Below, in pieces: positions 27,101 to 38,090 of a stretch of 54,996 nt of DNA. Position 1 is the first letter of the stretch. Each line of letters opens with the position of its first letter. Source of the stretch: Lingula anatina (lineage: Eukaryota; Brachiopoda; Lingulata; Lingulida; Lingulidae). The stretch covers positions 211,677 to 266,672 of the forward strand of contig NW_019775656.1 in NCBI RefSeq assembly GCF_001039355.2, read 5' to 3'. The position numbers and the translations under genes are program-made. Below the pieces are notes generated by a model. The model did no database searches. It saw only the letters and a list, made by a program, of their open reading frames with translations, and was not told where the DNA came from.

Positions 27101-30100
27101 GTAAGCTTTCTAATGCAACTGCAGTGTTGTTCACAGCTGGAGTACTAGTGCTTTCAAAATTTTTATCCATATAGTATTTTAAGTTATAATTTTTTATTCA
27201 TAAATCTACCTGGACTGATGAATTAACATTATTCTAAAAATGTACTGACACATGAAAAAAACTGCAGCAATATACAGTACTTTACCAATTCCTGAACACC
27301 TCATAATCTACATTACTTGGCTTAATTCACCGAGTCACAATTTTAAAAATCATCAAAAGAAACCCTTATTTAATAGTGCCAATTGATAGCCCCTCAAAAA
27401 TTACTCAACATCCTTCAGGTAGCAAGACCTAGTTCTGACAGTAACCAAACTGGGGACAAAGTGGACATCATTTAACCCTGCCCTGAGTGGACCATTACCC
27501 ACCTGTGCTAGGGCTTACTGGTATGAATGGATGCAAGTAGATCAATGTTTTGGAAAATAACACTCTCTTGCAATAGGTCACAATGCTAAGAGAAACACTG
27601 CCCAGTGATTCGTGTTTACACATATAACTTCTAAAGGACTGTCAACATAAATCTGATATAATCTGGTTATGCAGTTTAATTATGGCCAACACGTCTGTAT
27701 CGGACCAACAAGTGACCGACTCAATTTCTTTTCATCAGTTCATTATTCTGAACAATGAGAGACCATGATACCAATGATGTATCATTCCCATTTAACTTAA
27801 CTAACATAGATTGCTCCAGACAAGGGTAAACATTGCCGAAGATAAAATATCGACCAATTTTCTGCCAAAGAATTATTATTTACAAGCTATCAGATTATTT
27901 TCTTTGAAATTTCAGGAGTTAATAAAGAAGTTATCTAAAACAAATGCTAAGTCCCAACTCAATTTGAAGACAGCTTTATATTCCAAATATAAAACTAATT
28001 TTGTAGCAAAACATAAACAATATGTCAAGTAAATTGTTTCACAAATTTAAACATTTCTCCAATCTGCATTTGTGCCTTTAGGATCAAATGTGCATTACAC
28101 TTCGGGTTTTGTTTTCAATATATTCACTGCATAAAAGTTGTTGTTTGGGGTTTCAAGAAAGGGAAAATGCATATCAAATTATGAATTTTTAGTCATTACA
28201 CGAGGAAAGATCAAAATGTGGATTGGTCAAAGAAAGATTTGATTAACAGAAAATATCATCTTGCTACTCACTTGTGAAGCAGGTGTATTTGATGAATGAT
28301 AGCCTCCATTTTCTTCCCTACCAATGCTGTCATCGTCCTCAGCCCAAGGGAGTTTCTTCTTATCCCGACCAGCACTGAGAAATCTCCTTGGAGAGGGTCC
28401 GGTAGAGCCAGGGCTCTCTAAAGCAGGGGCTGGTGTGGAGCGTGCAGATCCTGCAACTGATTCCAACTCCATGGTGTCTGATCGTGCTGATCTTGCAGAG
28501 CCTCCCCCACCCCCTGCAGCCTGCATAATCCAGTCTATATCAGCCCCTTGTGAGGCAGATATAGAGGCCGAACTTTTCTGTGAACTTGAAGAGAGAGTGG
28601 TGGCATATTCAACTAATCCCTCACTGTTGATTCTAGGAAGTTGTCGTCTGGCTAGCCGTGCCTGCACTGCAGCCATTACTCCATCCCCTTCATAGCTTAA
28701 CTCTACACTATCTACAGCCTGGACTAGGGGCTGTAGCCTCCCAGCTCCCATAGCTTGGGCCAGCATGCCAAAACACTCCAAAGATGCTTGTCTTACATGC
28801 CTCTTGGAGTCAACTAGTGTAGGCCCTATAGTTTGACACAATGAGGGCAGATCAAAGTCATAACTGGGAAAAGTCAGAAGTGCTGCTATGATGATATTCA
28901 GTGCTTCTTGGCGGATCCTTGCACTTCGATTGCCTAGCTGCTCACAGATCACAGATAACACAAATTTGGGAGAAAGCGAGGTCATTAAGTGTCTGGCCAC
29001 TTTGTGCACAGACTGACGTACAACTATTTTATTGTCATTTAAACATTTGCACACAGCATTCAGTATTGGTTTGGAAAAAGGCCTAACACTTGAACCAAGC
29101 TTGACCACAAGCATGTCTAATATGTCCATGGTAGTCACACTTATTCTGAAGTTCTTATCATCAAGCATATTGTTTAGAAGGCCAACTAAGGGCATCATAT
29201 GTGGTATAATTAAATCCACATCCTGAAGCCCTCCAATGATAATTTTGAGCTCTTCAATGGCAGCCTGTCTTGCTCTGAAGTCCTCCTGATTGTTCAATCT
29301 CTCCATAAGGTGACTAGGTATAATGCCCATCTCCACAATGTGAGAACTCTGCTGCTGATATGTGGGAGTATGAACAATAGGGTTCTGTTCCTGGAGAGGA
29401 GTACTGGGCCCTGATGGTCTTGGAGATGCCACATTGCTTTGTGTACTGACTGTGAATCTCCTTGGGGTACCATTTAAACTGGAGTTCAAGTCTGTGCTAG
29501 ATGTCCGACTATCAAAGCCATTTTCTTCTTTTCTGTTTGTTAACTTGCAGTAGTACCGTCGGACAGGAACTGGCAGTCGCTGAATATATGCATCAAACAC
29601 ATTGTCTCCTACAAGAGTTCTGATTTTTTCAAGTGACATTAATGACACTTGAGTGAGATTGTCTTCAACACTTTGAGAAGTGGCTACTAGTTGTTTGGCC
29701 AAAGCCTGTGTAATTTCCAACAAATTCTCATTTTCAAACTCCTTTGTAAAGAGCATAGGTAGCGCAACAGTGGTCTCTCTCTTGACTTTGAAATCCTCAT
29801 TTTCTAAACCAAACTGGACTAATGCATGAAAAACCTGCTGGATGTTACTGGTATATTTCATATAAACATGAACAGTTTGTATAACTGCTTTTCTTATTGT
29901 AATTTTGCTGTCTCCAAGATTAGGAATAAGCTTAGGAAGCACAACTGTCATGCACTTATCCAAGTTATCATCTAATTTTGGAATCAGTTCATTAATCAGG
30001 TTGATACATTGGTGGCGAACGTCCCAGTTGGTATCCGATACCGCCCTCGACAATCCTTGAAATATGGAGAGCTGGTCCTGGAATGGCAACCGGCCTCCAT

Positions 30101-30281
30101 GTCTCCTGGCAGTCTGACGCAGCTGGTCTAGAATGTCTGCCCTTTTCTGGAAGCTCTGATCGTAGAGTTGATCGAGCACTACATCTTGTTCCATTATACT
30201 GATACCAGACGGATGTGTTATATAGTGATCATCGTTGACATTGTAAGCGGGACTTGGAAACTTTGCAACGGTACCTGCCAT
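9139..30281 (-). CDS. TOGARAM1: TOGARAM1 / crescerin-type TOG-array ciliary microtubule protein
   Basis: Minus-strand exons: 30281-28272, 24465-24288, 23767-23681, 23457-23233, 22523-22428, 21603-21425, 21198-20966, 20021-19735, 18649-18548, 17654-17470, 17170-16828, 16603-16510, 16263-16075, 12935-12743, 12190-12042, 11658-11500, 11314-11188, 11060-10972, 10753-10531, 10236-10020, 9764-9678, 9398-9139. Using one copy of the duplicated block the sum is 5712 nt, an exact reading frame for 1903 residues (human 1720). Exon 1 holds TOG1 (about 33-260), TOG2 (about 318-545) and the family KLPW motif. The linker has the conserved SLRS(I/L)R, LESGVFS and VVGKG(M/V)F motifs. A highly charged helix lies at about 1195-1308. 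TOG3 (about 1365-1630) and TOG4 (about 1690-1890) end in the conserved LLWHLLG helix and MGQ(S/N)LL. Family members regulate ciliary microtubules. Six exons occur again at 13157-15572 (separate entry). An alternative start is Met at 30194. Confidence 0.93.
10511..15766. repeat. 2.6-kb direct tandem duplication joined at an N
   Basis: Copy A spans 10511-13135 and copy B 13137-15766, with offset 2626 at the left end. They are near-identical across exons and introns. Copy A is continuous with the left flank and copy B with the right flank, and the N at 13136 lies exactly between them. That is the pattern of two contig ends that overlap but were abutted instead of merged. Confidence 0.9.
13157..15572 (-). 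pseudogene. Second copy of six TOGARAM1 exons (probable unmerged haplotype)
   Basis: Exons at 15572-15380, 14816-14668, 14283-14125, 13939-13813, 13685-13597 and 13379-13157 have the same lengths (193, 149, 159, 127, 89, 223 nt) and splice sites as those at 12935-10531. The introns match as well, with only scattered substitutions and small indels. The six exons total 940 nt, which is 1 modulo 3. If both copies were spliced, the last exon here (phase 0) would join one that needs phase 2, and a stop would follow within five codons. The copies meet at a single N (13136). This is best read as the other allele, not a working duplication. Either copy alone gives a correct gene. Confidence 0.85.
16828..17170 (-). 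other. Glu/Arg/Lys-rich single-helix or coiled-coil exon of TOGARAM1
   Basis: About 114 residues dominated by EER, REQ and KEK patterns with almost no hydrophobic spacing, typical of a stable single alpha helix or long coiled coil. It sits in the linker just before the C-terminal TOG pair. Vertebrate TOGARAM1 has only a short charged stretch here. The antisense open frames over it, rich in Ser, Phe and Cys, are shadows. Confidence 0.75.
20281..20461. mobile_element. MITE-like element with CAGGCCTGT ends, related to 6482-6647
   Basis: Lies in a TOGARAM1 intron. The ends CAGGCCTGT (20281) and ACAGGCCTG (20453-20461) are inverted copies. The interior shares with 6482-6647 a TTTTTCAG-AAAAG-AATT-C-run pattern near the right end, so the two look like one diverged family. 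Confidence 0.55.
20520..20800. repeat. 160-bp tandem repeat, about 1.8 copies
   Basis: The segment beginning TGTTTACAGTGTTGCA at 20531 returns at 20691. Both copies carry GGCCCGATCATGC and TTTTCGAACTTGACCTGCG in the same order. An N at 20506 lies just upstream, where an earlier partial unit seems to break off. It is intronic and has no coding potential. Confidence 0.7.
20860..20955. repeat. GC-rich CGACGG stretch followed by a 13-bp-arm palindrome
   Basis: Imperfect CGACGG/CGACGA repeats (about 20871-20905) are followed by a perfect inverted repeat: ATGTACAGACACA at 20923-20935 and its reverse complement at 20938-20950, with a 2-nt centre. It lies in the intron just beyond a TOGARAM1 donor (exon 21198-20966). 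Confidence 0.65.
24466..28271. other. First coding intron of TOGARAM1 (3.8 kb), no feature recognised
   Basis: Separates the 2010-nt first coding exon from the rest of the gene. It is AT-rich throughout, with no convincing exon, RNA gene or transposon end on either strand. Short open frames here lack family similarity or splice context. Confidence 0.6.
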
Positions 30282-32151
30282 CAACAAATTTGTGCCGAAA
30301 TTTAGTTGACGTAAACGGACAGGTTTCCCTGCAACGTTGTCTCAACTCACTGAGGTCCACAAAGTAAAAACATCCCGTTAATTTGACGACTGCTCCACAG
30401 AACCTACGGATGTCAGTCACCTTCCATCGCCAATAATCACTCACCGAGACCAAATATTGATCACATAAATTCCAAGATGGCTACTTCACTACAACAATCT
30501 AGTCACGTGACAAGTTCCCGGATGAATAATTTACATTGTGTCAGTTGCACTTCTGTCACATCTATAACAAGTAAGATGTAACGTAAACTTTGTAATACGG
30601 TAGACTACAAGTATATTTGATGAGAGGAAAGGTGGGGTGACACTGCCATTGGAAAATTTTATTGTGATATTAATGTAGGACCTACCTTTTTTGGAATTTA
30701 TCACTTTCTCATCAGCAACAAGATTTTGTTATTTTAAAATCTTTAGAACGTAAACATCTTTAAAAATTTATAGCCACGTTAATGTTAAACTGATGCTCAA
30801 TAAATAGGTTTATTTAACATATTTTTATTTAGTTGAAAGAAAAGGAGTATTAGAATTGTCTGTCCAAGTAAAACTTAACTTACATGAGGCTAGCAACTGA
30901 AATCACTGAAAAAATAATTACTAGATTTCTGCCACAAAAATAACTGTTCGCTTTGGCCAAACGATTTTTCCACAATTACCAATAGTTAATGAATCCATAC
31001 AGCATTTCAAGTTTGTCCAATTTTTTTTTTCTAAAAAAGTTTTATATATAAAAATCTCTTAAGAGATTATAAGGGAGGTATCGTCGTCTGTGAAAGCCCA
31101 TCTGTGATGGTCTGATCGCAAGCAGAGATTCCAGAATAATTGTGATAACCGCTGTTTTGGTGTTAAAATGAATTGTATTACAGACTTGACATTTAATATG
31201 NGTCAAGTCTGTATATTTCTATGAGTTATTTACAGTGTATTTTTTGTGAAATACATCCATCTCAACAGTTGTTATCCCTTTGAATTACGCAATAAACAGC
31301 ATGCGGCGACTTTCACGGTGTCGCCCGAAAAAATTGGGGCGTTTTTTGCCGCTGGTCATTATTTTTAGTAGGCTAATTTGGTGTTTTTCTGATACTTTTA
31401 AAATTATTATTTTTTAAATCAATTCAGTTATATCTAGACAATATGGTGATAGGTAACGGTCAAATGTTTTTCACAAAACATGAGAAAGCTGCATTTTCTT
31501 GGAAGGTAATTTGCAATACCTTTGTTACCAGGCATTGTGAAAAATATACTTGAAGTTGAGGACAAAATGTGTCAGTCAAATAAACTTGCATCTTATAATA
31601 CCCCTTTAGTGCAATCTAATTTTTGTTAGTATTTAAAAAAATGCAAGTATCATCCAAAAGAGTTGTTATTAAAAAAAACTCGTCACTAAAACCCTCATTA
31701 GGCCTACTGAATACGAAAACTGCATTTTAGCAAGGCATGAATCGAAAAATGTTAACATTATTGCACAAAAAAGGCAGATTGATCACTTTCTGTCATCAAA
31801 GGTTTAGAAAAAGTAGAATATGTGTTTAACTTTTTTCACTTTTCTGTTTTCTTCAACGTACGCCTACATGTAGGCCTATGTGGGGAGTCCTGCATGTAAT
31901 AGGCCTATAACATCGATGTACATAGGCCTATATATTGAGAACCATTGTGAACTTAAACAATACTGTTTTGTTCTCGATCGTTAAAAAGTTTAACAGTAAC
32001 CTAATATGTATTAAACAAGCTAATGGAAAACAATCCATTCTATTTTGAAACAGTAAGAACAATGTTTAAATAAAGCTGAAAATAAACCGTTCAAGTGCCA
32101 CGTGGCGGAGCCACCTTCCCAGCTCTTCTTGAAATTAATGTGAAAACAAAC
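30282..32151. promoter_or_regulatory. Head-to-head intergenic region of TOGARAM1 and FBXO28
   Basis: This 1.87-kb interval must contain both promoters. The TOGARAM1 side (30282-30540) is less AT-rich and includes CAAGATGGC at 30473-30481, a YY1-like core. The middle holds a collapsed Tc1 insertion (31181-31211). Positions 31866-31935 carry three TAGGCCTA palindromes. No exon was recognised. Confidence 0.45.
31181..31211. mobile_element. Facing Tc1/mariner terminal repeats around an N: collapsed insertion
   Basis: CAGACTTGACATTTAATATG (31181-31200), the N at 31201, then GTCAAGTCTG (31202-31211), flanked on both sides by TA. The left arm is identical to the terminal repeat of the element at 40112-41773, and the right arm is its reverse complement. 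The interior of a Tc1 copy appears to be missing at the N. Confidence 0.75.
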
Positions 32152-34238
32152 ATGGCGACGTCGGGCACGTCCGACACTATATCTCTTTTGGATATTCCAC
32201 CAGAAATACTCGAAAGGATACTAAGTTGTCTCTCATACGAACAATTAAGCACATCAAGATTGGTAAGAATACTGTTTTGTTAATAAATAGAAAGTTTGAT
32301 CTATTAAATTGGTGTTCTAGATTTTGACAATACTCGTTATGAAATGTTTGGGAAATTCCCAGTGACGCGTCGATATAATGCGTTCTTTTATTGCAGAATA
32401 TATTTCGAAAATCACAAATTCAAGGTTAAAGGTAACAACCGAATAACTTCAAAATGTTTTTCTTTACATATTTGGTATTATTTAAGGCCCAGTAGCTCTT
32501 AAATTTTCATTAATATTTCCGTCTGTGTCTCGGTATCAAATTAACTTGGTTGACATTTTACCATGAAAAATGTTTCACTTCACTGGCAAACATAATTAGA
32601 CTTGGTTTTTTAATTATTTGAGTGTTTTACATTATTTCAGGTGTGTAGAACATTTGACCAACGTTGTCAGCAACTCCTAAACCAGGGATTTACCAAAGTG
32701 GACAAGTTCCATGCACAATGCCAAAAAGAACTGAAAGTTCAACTCCCTCGAAGAGAGTCAGAGAGGCGCAATCATCCCCTTGCTCGCCATATTGACATCC
32801 TGGCTGCCATTGAAACTCGCCTGTCTCTCTTAGGAATGACGTATATGAAATATGTGGACCTGGGCCTGGCATGTTTTATTCCTGGCAAGGTGAGTTTTTT
32901 TTTTTTTTTTTCCAGACAAAAATAGAACAAAGGGGTTTACTGGATGATTTGTTTCAATTTAAGTTGTACCTGGGATCAAAATGTATTAAACTTTTAAAAG
33001 TTAAACTTTAAGGTGGGTAAAAAAAAATTGCATTGTGCCATGATTGTGGATATCCCCATGAATAATTAAAATTATTGCTTAATTTTGTAAGTAATTTCTT
33101 TACTTCCATTTCAAATGTAGGTCCTTGATGAACTCTTTAGAATTCTGCACTATGTAAAGAATGTGAACACTCCACCAAGGGCCCATGAACTTCTGCAAGA
33201 ACTTAGAGACATATCCTCAATGGCTATGGAACACTTTGATGAAAAGATCCTCCCTCACGTTCGGCAAAAAATGACCCAGGCAGGAATTAGCCCAATTACT
33301 ATGGCTTTTGCTAACAGAGCAGAAATAGCTGTCACACAACCAGGTGAATACTCATTTAATCTTTGGATTAGATTAAGTTTCTCATGGCTAAGTGAATCCT
33401 CATTTTATAATTGGAACCATATTTTAGTTTTTGAGCAGTGCTGGTTTATGCACCACATAATTTAGAACATGTAAATTCTGATTGTGCAATAAGATTTTCT
33501 ATGGTATATTAATATAATTAATATAAATAATAATTAGCTTGTATTAAAAAATGAAACTATAAGGAATACCTCAAAATAATATATTATATTTTAGGACCTG
33601 CATCAGCAAGGCCCATCTTCACCCAAGAATCAAAACCTGCACCTACCCTAAGGCATAAAGCTGCAACTCCCCCTGGGTCACAAAAGATATGCCAGTTTAT
33701 CAGGACCATTGGAAACAACAACAAAAAAGACATATCTGAGTGTAAAAATACCGTGAAAGGGTTGAAACAAAGAGTAGCAGAGCAAGATCGAAGGATAAAG
33801 GAGCAAGAAGAAAAAGCAGAAATTCAAAACAGGAGGCTTGCCGAGCAAGAGCAGAAGATCATAGACATGAATCGCAAAATTCTGGAGTATGACCAAAAGT
33901 TTGTTGACCTTACTGCTGAGATCATGAAAGTGCGGGGTCAAGGCCTTGCAGCAAGCACGGGGAAATCGGCAGACAAGACAGGGACTGATATTTCAGTGTA
34001 TCTTGCCCACGATGAGAAGCAGGATGAGAAGGAAAAAGATGGAATGGTATCCCAAGAGAGTGGGTACACATCAGATAATCAAAGCAGTGTGTTTGACAAT
34101 GAAGAGGGATCTACAAGTTGTACTCAAGTGATGAACAGATGCAGCCCTATTCAGTGTGGCAAAGGGAAGAGCACTAAAAAGCGCAAGTGGGACCAAGAGA
34201 AGGGGGATACCGTGGGCGTTAAGATTTTAAAATATTGA
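32152..34238 (+). CDS. FBXO28: FBXO28, F-box only protein 28 (SCF ubiquitin ligase substrate receptor)
   Basis: Four exons: 32152-32262, 32641-32889, 33121-33343, 33595-34238. The sum is 1227 nt, giving 408 residues (human 368). The F-box spans about residues 11-50 (SLLDIPPEILERI...LVCRTF) and would bind SKP1. The next segment is nearly unchanged from vertebrates: LPRRESERRN, LARHIDILAA and ETRLSLL, then FIPGKVLDE and HELLQELRDISSMAME. A coiled coil covers about 241-306, rich in Q, E, K and R, as in FBXO28 where it aids dimerisation. The tail has a basic KKRKW patch that could be a nuclear signal. FBXO28 in vertebrates is a nuclear and centrosomal SCF component. An in-frame Met at 32095 would add 19 residues; 32152 was chosen because it sits in the better context (AACATGG). 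A poly(A) signal lies at 35032. Confidence 0.94.
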
Positions 34239-35790
34239 CTTACCAACGCTCTAGTTTTAGAACAACTATTGCATAAGGTTATAATCAACTTTCAATCACT
34301 TATCCTGCTGAATTCATTTTCTTTCACCTCATCATGTGCATATTCACCTCAACATATGTAGCAAGCCTAAACAAAATTGATGTGATTGATTTTTTGTGTT
34401 TGTATTGTATAAGTTTTTCTCCAAGATAGACCCCCCTTCAAAAAAAAAGAAAGAAAGAAAGAATCAATCATTGCTGCAATGATTTTGGAATGGGTTCTCA
34501 TATTGCCATTTCTAATTAATGCAGGGTATCTAATAAGGAAGTAGACGGTTTGAACCCATGAGAAGTTGACGGAAAATGGCAACTCAAAATGGCTACTATC
34601 GTATTAATCATGTAACATAATGGCGTGTCTGCATGTATTACCCAAGGGTGTTTCAGGCATGTTCTTTCAAGAATAAGGCCTTGGTTATTTAACCAGTAAG
34701 TATGCCCTTTCACCAAGGTGCATTTTCCATAAGAAATCAAATGTTAGAATGTATGAGGCTAATAATGAAAATTAAGCATTAAGCCAACATAAAGTGATAG
34801 ATGGTGTTTCAAAGATGTTTGTTTTATATTATAAACATTTTACATGATTATACATTCATATGATAACAGCTTTTTGATGTATTGATGCTTAATTGTAATC
34901 TAAGACTGAAACACATAGAATTTTGAGTGTTCAAGCTAGGAAGATACCGCAAATTTTCTTTGCTACACGCCATTATACTAATAACTTAGTAACAGTCCAT
35001 TGTTTTTTTAAAAGGTTGTAAATGTCTTAATAATAAACTGGTATGCACAACTTACACTGTGATTTAGTTTTGACGTCACTTCCATTTTTGATTAAAATGA
35101 TTATCTTGATTTTCCTATAAGAACATATACACTTTTCAACTTTGGATGATCTCACGGTTGGATATTCGTGGCTCAAAAATATCTATCACTAAAAAACCGG
35201 TGCATAGGTTAGACTTGTGTGAACGGTTTTGGATATGGTGCACTTCACTGATTAAAGGGAATGTGTTGAAAATTCCAGAAAACTTTTGCTTTAAGAAAGG
35301 ACCGATGTTCACAGTGTGCTTTAAAAGGAAGAGAAATGGTCGCGGAAGGTTATCATGTAACCTGATTCATTTGTTGATTTTGTGCTATATATCCATGTAA
35401 GCAACCCGAGTTCATATACATGCTCTCTTTAAATATCTACTCCGAAATATCTACTCCACGACAACCATGCGACTATTAATAAGGTGAATATCTAATTGTC
35501 CACGGGAGAGAATGGCGTCTCATTTTAGACAGTTTTGTTCAAAAACGAAAGTTCTATAATTTTTCATAATGTATATTTTCACTCAGATTCAGTAATAGAT
35601 GTATATTTGTTAAATATTTGGACAAAGACGCGATAGTGCCATTTCCGCACAACATTTTAGAACATTTTACGATGGCAAATAGAATATAGTTACTTGTCTT
35701 CAAATTTCATTCTTATACAGATATTTTGCTGTATTCAATAATTATTACTGCTTAAACACTACATATTATTGAAATGAAAGTTGAAGTCCT
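34239..35790. other. 3' UTR of FBXO28 and convergent intergenic region
   Basis: Holds the FBXO28 poly(A) signal and the downstream side of the minus-strand ML gene. An 84-codon open frame at 35146-35400 has no family resemblance and no splice context. Nothing else was recognised. Confidence 0.5.
35032..35037 (+). terminator. Polyadenylation signal for FBXO28
   Basis: An AATAAA hexamer about 800 bp after the FBXO28 stop. It follows an AT-rich 3' UTR-like stretch without open frames. Confidence 0.4.
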
Positions 35791-37392
35791 CTATTCTGTG
35801 TCAAACCAATTTGAGGGGATAGGGTTCCCGGTTTTTATGGAAGCTTCCAGACGAAGGCAGCCGACTTCTTTATTAGCATTTCCTTCATCTTTCAGGTTCA
35901 GCTCCGCAAAATAATCGCCCTAAATATAAAACGAAGAAAGACAATCACAGCTTTGGTCGTTATTATCTCAAAAAGTTTTCGGATAGTCATACATAGTAAC
36001 CCCGATTTTCAGAGAAAAAAATCTTAACAGACGAGACGGTTAAGATTTGCCCGAAAGTTCTGATTATCTAAATAGATGATGTGTGAAACAAGCCAGACAA
36101 GTAGGGCATCTACTCTATTCTACTTACTTATTTTATCGTGATTTAATATTGATCATTATCATCATTATTATTGAACAAGATTAAAAAAGTAAACGTATTG
36201 TGAAAAATGAAAAACAAGGTTACAATACTACAATTAAAAATCCCCCGTTAACTCCACGAGAAGGTATGAAATATCTGAAAACTCACATCAGGGAAGTTGA
36301 GGAACACTCCTTGCCAAGGAACTGGAAGTGTTTCTGAGGTTGGAGGCAATACATAACGGTCTACCTCAATGGGGCACATGCAGCTTAAGCCAGCATCCGT
36401 TAACACGGTGGGACATCCCCATCTCAGGTTGTGGAAAAGCAGATAGGTGCATGGATACGTGTACCCGGTCTTGTAGGCCTCCCTGAATTAAAAAAAAATG
36501 TTTAGGACACGTAATGCGGAAGGAAGAGCTGGAACATCTTAGTGTGACAGGCAAGATCAACGGAAAGTGAAGCAGGGACAGGCAAAGATTAACATACACA
36601 GCAAGCATAAGTAGATGGACAGGAATAGCGGAGCAAGAAGTTATAAGTGGAGGAGGGCCAGTTACAAGGATCGAATTTCAAAGGACGCCGCTTTGAAAAG
36701 AATGCTGCGATCTGATTGGACGAGAGAGATAATGGATGTCCCGTTTCTACTCCTTCTCTTTAGAACTTCTTGAGCGAAGCTAGACCTGTTGAAGACCGCA
36801 AAGGACAGGAAGAGGTGGAAGTCCATGATCGCCAACGTCCTAATGGGACAAGGCACTTGAGAGAGAGACGTTAAATCTTGGAAGGACGGCGTGTGCGAGT
36901 GGAGTTGTAGGCGTGGGATAGAATGTTACTGATTTTAAGCAGAATTTTTTTTTATTCAGGGGAATACACACACACACACACGCTTATTTATTTATTTATC
37001 TATTTATTTATTAATAAACATCAATAAAGATTTTTATTGTGATAATGAAAATTTATTAAGGCCACCCGAGGAGAAAAAAAAAACGAAAATGGATTTGTAC
37101 ACGGCTTTGTAATTGGCTGTGAAATTGACTTCGAAACGCCGCCAAACTTTGTTTTATTAGCGCCCTGGTGTATTTTTCGTCCACAGTTCACCTTTTTTGC
37201 CGCTGGCATTGTCACGCCTAACGTTTAGCACTAACGTGTGAGAAAAAAAATTAGACGCAGGCAAACGTAGGTGCACGTTATATATCCGGAGGGAGATAAA
37301 ATGTTTTGAGCATGTTGAATGTCTTCATCTGGATGCACTGGAAACGGGCTGCTTTCCACGCTCAAAGTTGCGCGTATAATCGATGTCACAAA

Positions 37393-37465
<73 letters not shown>

Positions 37466-38090
37466 GCTAGATGTGACAGAGCCTAAAAGTACACCAACGT
37501 ATAAAATGAACACTTACCACCACCGAACGAACTTGCTTGGTTCGAGGTTTTCCCATGGCCCGCGCACATTCGTTCTGAAGGTTATGTCGAGTCTTGTGCG
37601 AATGGGTACCTCATTTCTAACGGAGATATCGTACGATAGCGTGCCCGGCTGTGTGATGTCCCATGGGACAGGGGAAAAACTGTAGCGATTCACAAACAGA
37701 GAACGGTTTGGGTCTGTGCCTACAGAAACAAACAGAGAGGGCGTGAAGATTTGACATTTTTTTCAAGACACTCAGTAATGTTAATGAGGGTTACTGTCCA
37801 TTCCAAAGAAAAGCGCTCTTTTTATTCGAATCTTTTATATGTAATGAACACCGAAAACACACAAAAAAAAAAAAGAAAAAAAAAAAGAAAAGAAAATTGT
37901 ACCCATATCAAATTTACTTGTGTCAATATCAAATGAGAAATTTTTTAAAATCGAAAATACTGTGTCATTAATTGAGAAATTTTGTACCAATCAGTAACAT
38001 ACCGCAGTCCGTGACTCTCAATCTCTGTAGAACGTCTTTTGAGTAGACGAAAGACACACAAAGCGCCACGACTACTGTTAGGAGCTTCAT
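35791..38090 (-). CDS. Secreted ganglioside GM2 activator-like protein (ML/lipid-binding fold)
   Basis: Four minus-strand exons: 38090-38003, 37719-37518, 36482-36287, 35919-35791. They join at GT-AG sites in matching phases to a 204-residue protein (GM2A is 193). Residues 1-17 are a clear signal peptide (MKLLTVVVALCVSFVYS). The mature part starts with the GM2A-like DCG (C29). It has PC(T) at 108, C120, the LxCxCP pair C131/C133 followed by a YxLP motif, the GDYF strand, and the C-terminal GCLRLEASIK (C183), matching GM2A's GCIKIAASLK. GM2A extracts gangliosides from lysosomal membranes for hexosaminidase A; invertebrate relatives are secreted or lysosomal lipid carriers with mostly unknown ligands. 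It has six mature cysteines instead of eight: the GM2A pair in the GSC/HFC segment is missing. Intron 2 contains a LINE remnant and intron 1 a TA microsatellite. The exons are too short to stand out as open frames. Confidence 0.85.
36495..36860 (+). mobile_element. Remnant of a LINE-type reverse transcriptase ORF (C-terminal end)
   Basis: Lies in intron 2 of the GM2A-like gene, in the opposite orientation. Translation in shifting plus frames gives LGHVMRKEELEHLSVTGKI, then SRDRQR, and ends in RWKSMIANVL-GQGT. That is the usual C-terminal pattern of non-LTR retrotransposon ORF2 proteins (GH-RK, L-TGK, RQR, W--M). A stop and frame changes show it is dead and 5' truncated. Confidence 0.7.
36967..37015. 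repeat. Short (AC)n and (TTTA)n simple repeats
   Basis: An ACACAC run at about 36967-36981 is followed by TTTA repeats at about 36986-37012, in intron 2 of the GM2A-like gene. They directly follow the LINE remnant and may be its 3' tail, though the orientation is not proved. Confidence 0.5.
37396..37465. repeat. (TA)n microsatellite followed by poly(T)
   Basis: About 26 uninterrupted TA units (37396-37448) run into a T tract to about 37465. It lies in the intron 50 bp beyond the exon 2 donor of the GM2A-like gene. Confidence 0.9.

Noticed and set aside
28324-29226. Plus-strand open frames over the big TOGARAM1 exon
   Set aside because: They are shadows of a strongly supported TOG-domain exon on the other strand.
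35146-35400. 84-codon plus frame between FBXO28 and the GM2A-like gene
   Set aside because: It has no family similarity, no splice context, and lies beyond the FBXO28 poly(A) signal.
37383-37685. Plus-strand 100-codon frame
   Set aside because: It is a TA-repeat translation (Tyr-Ile) running into the antisense of GM2A-like exon 2.
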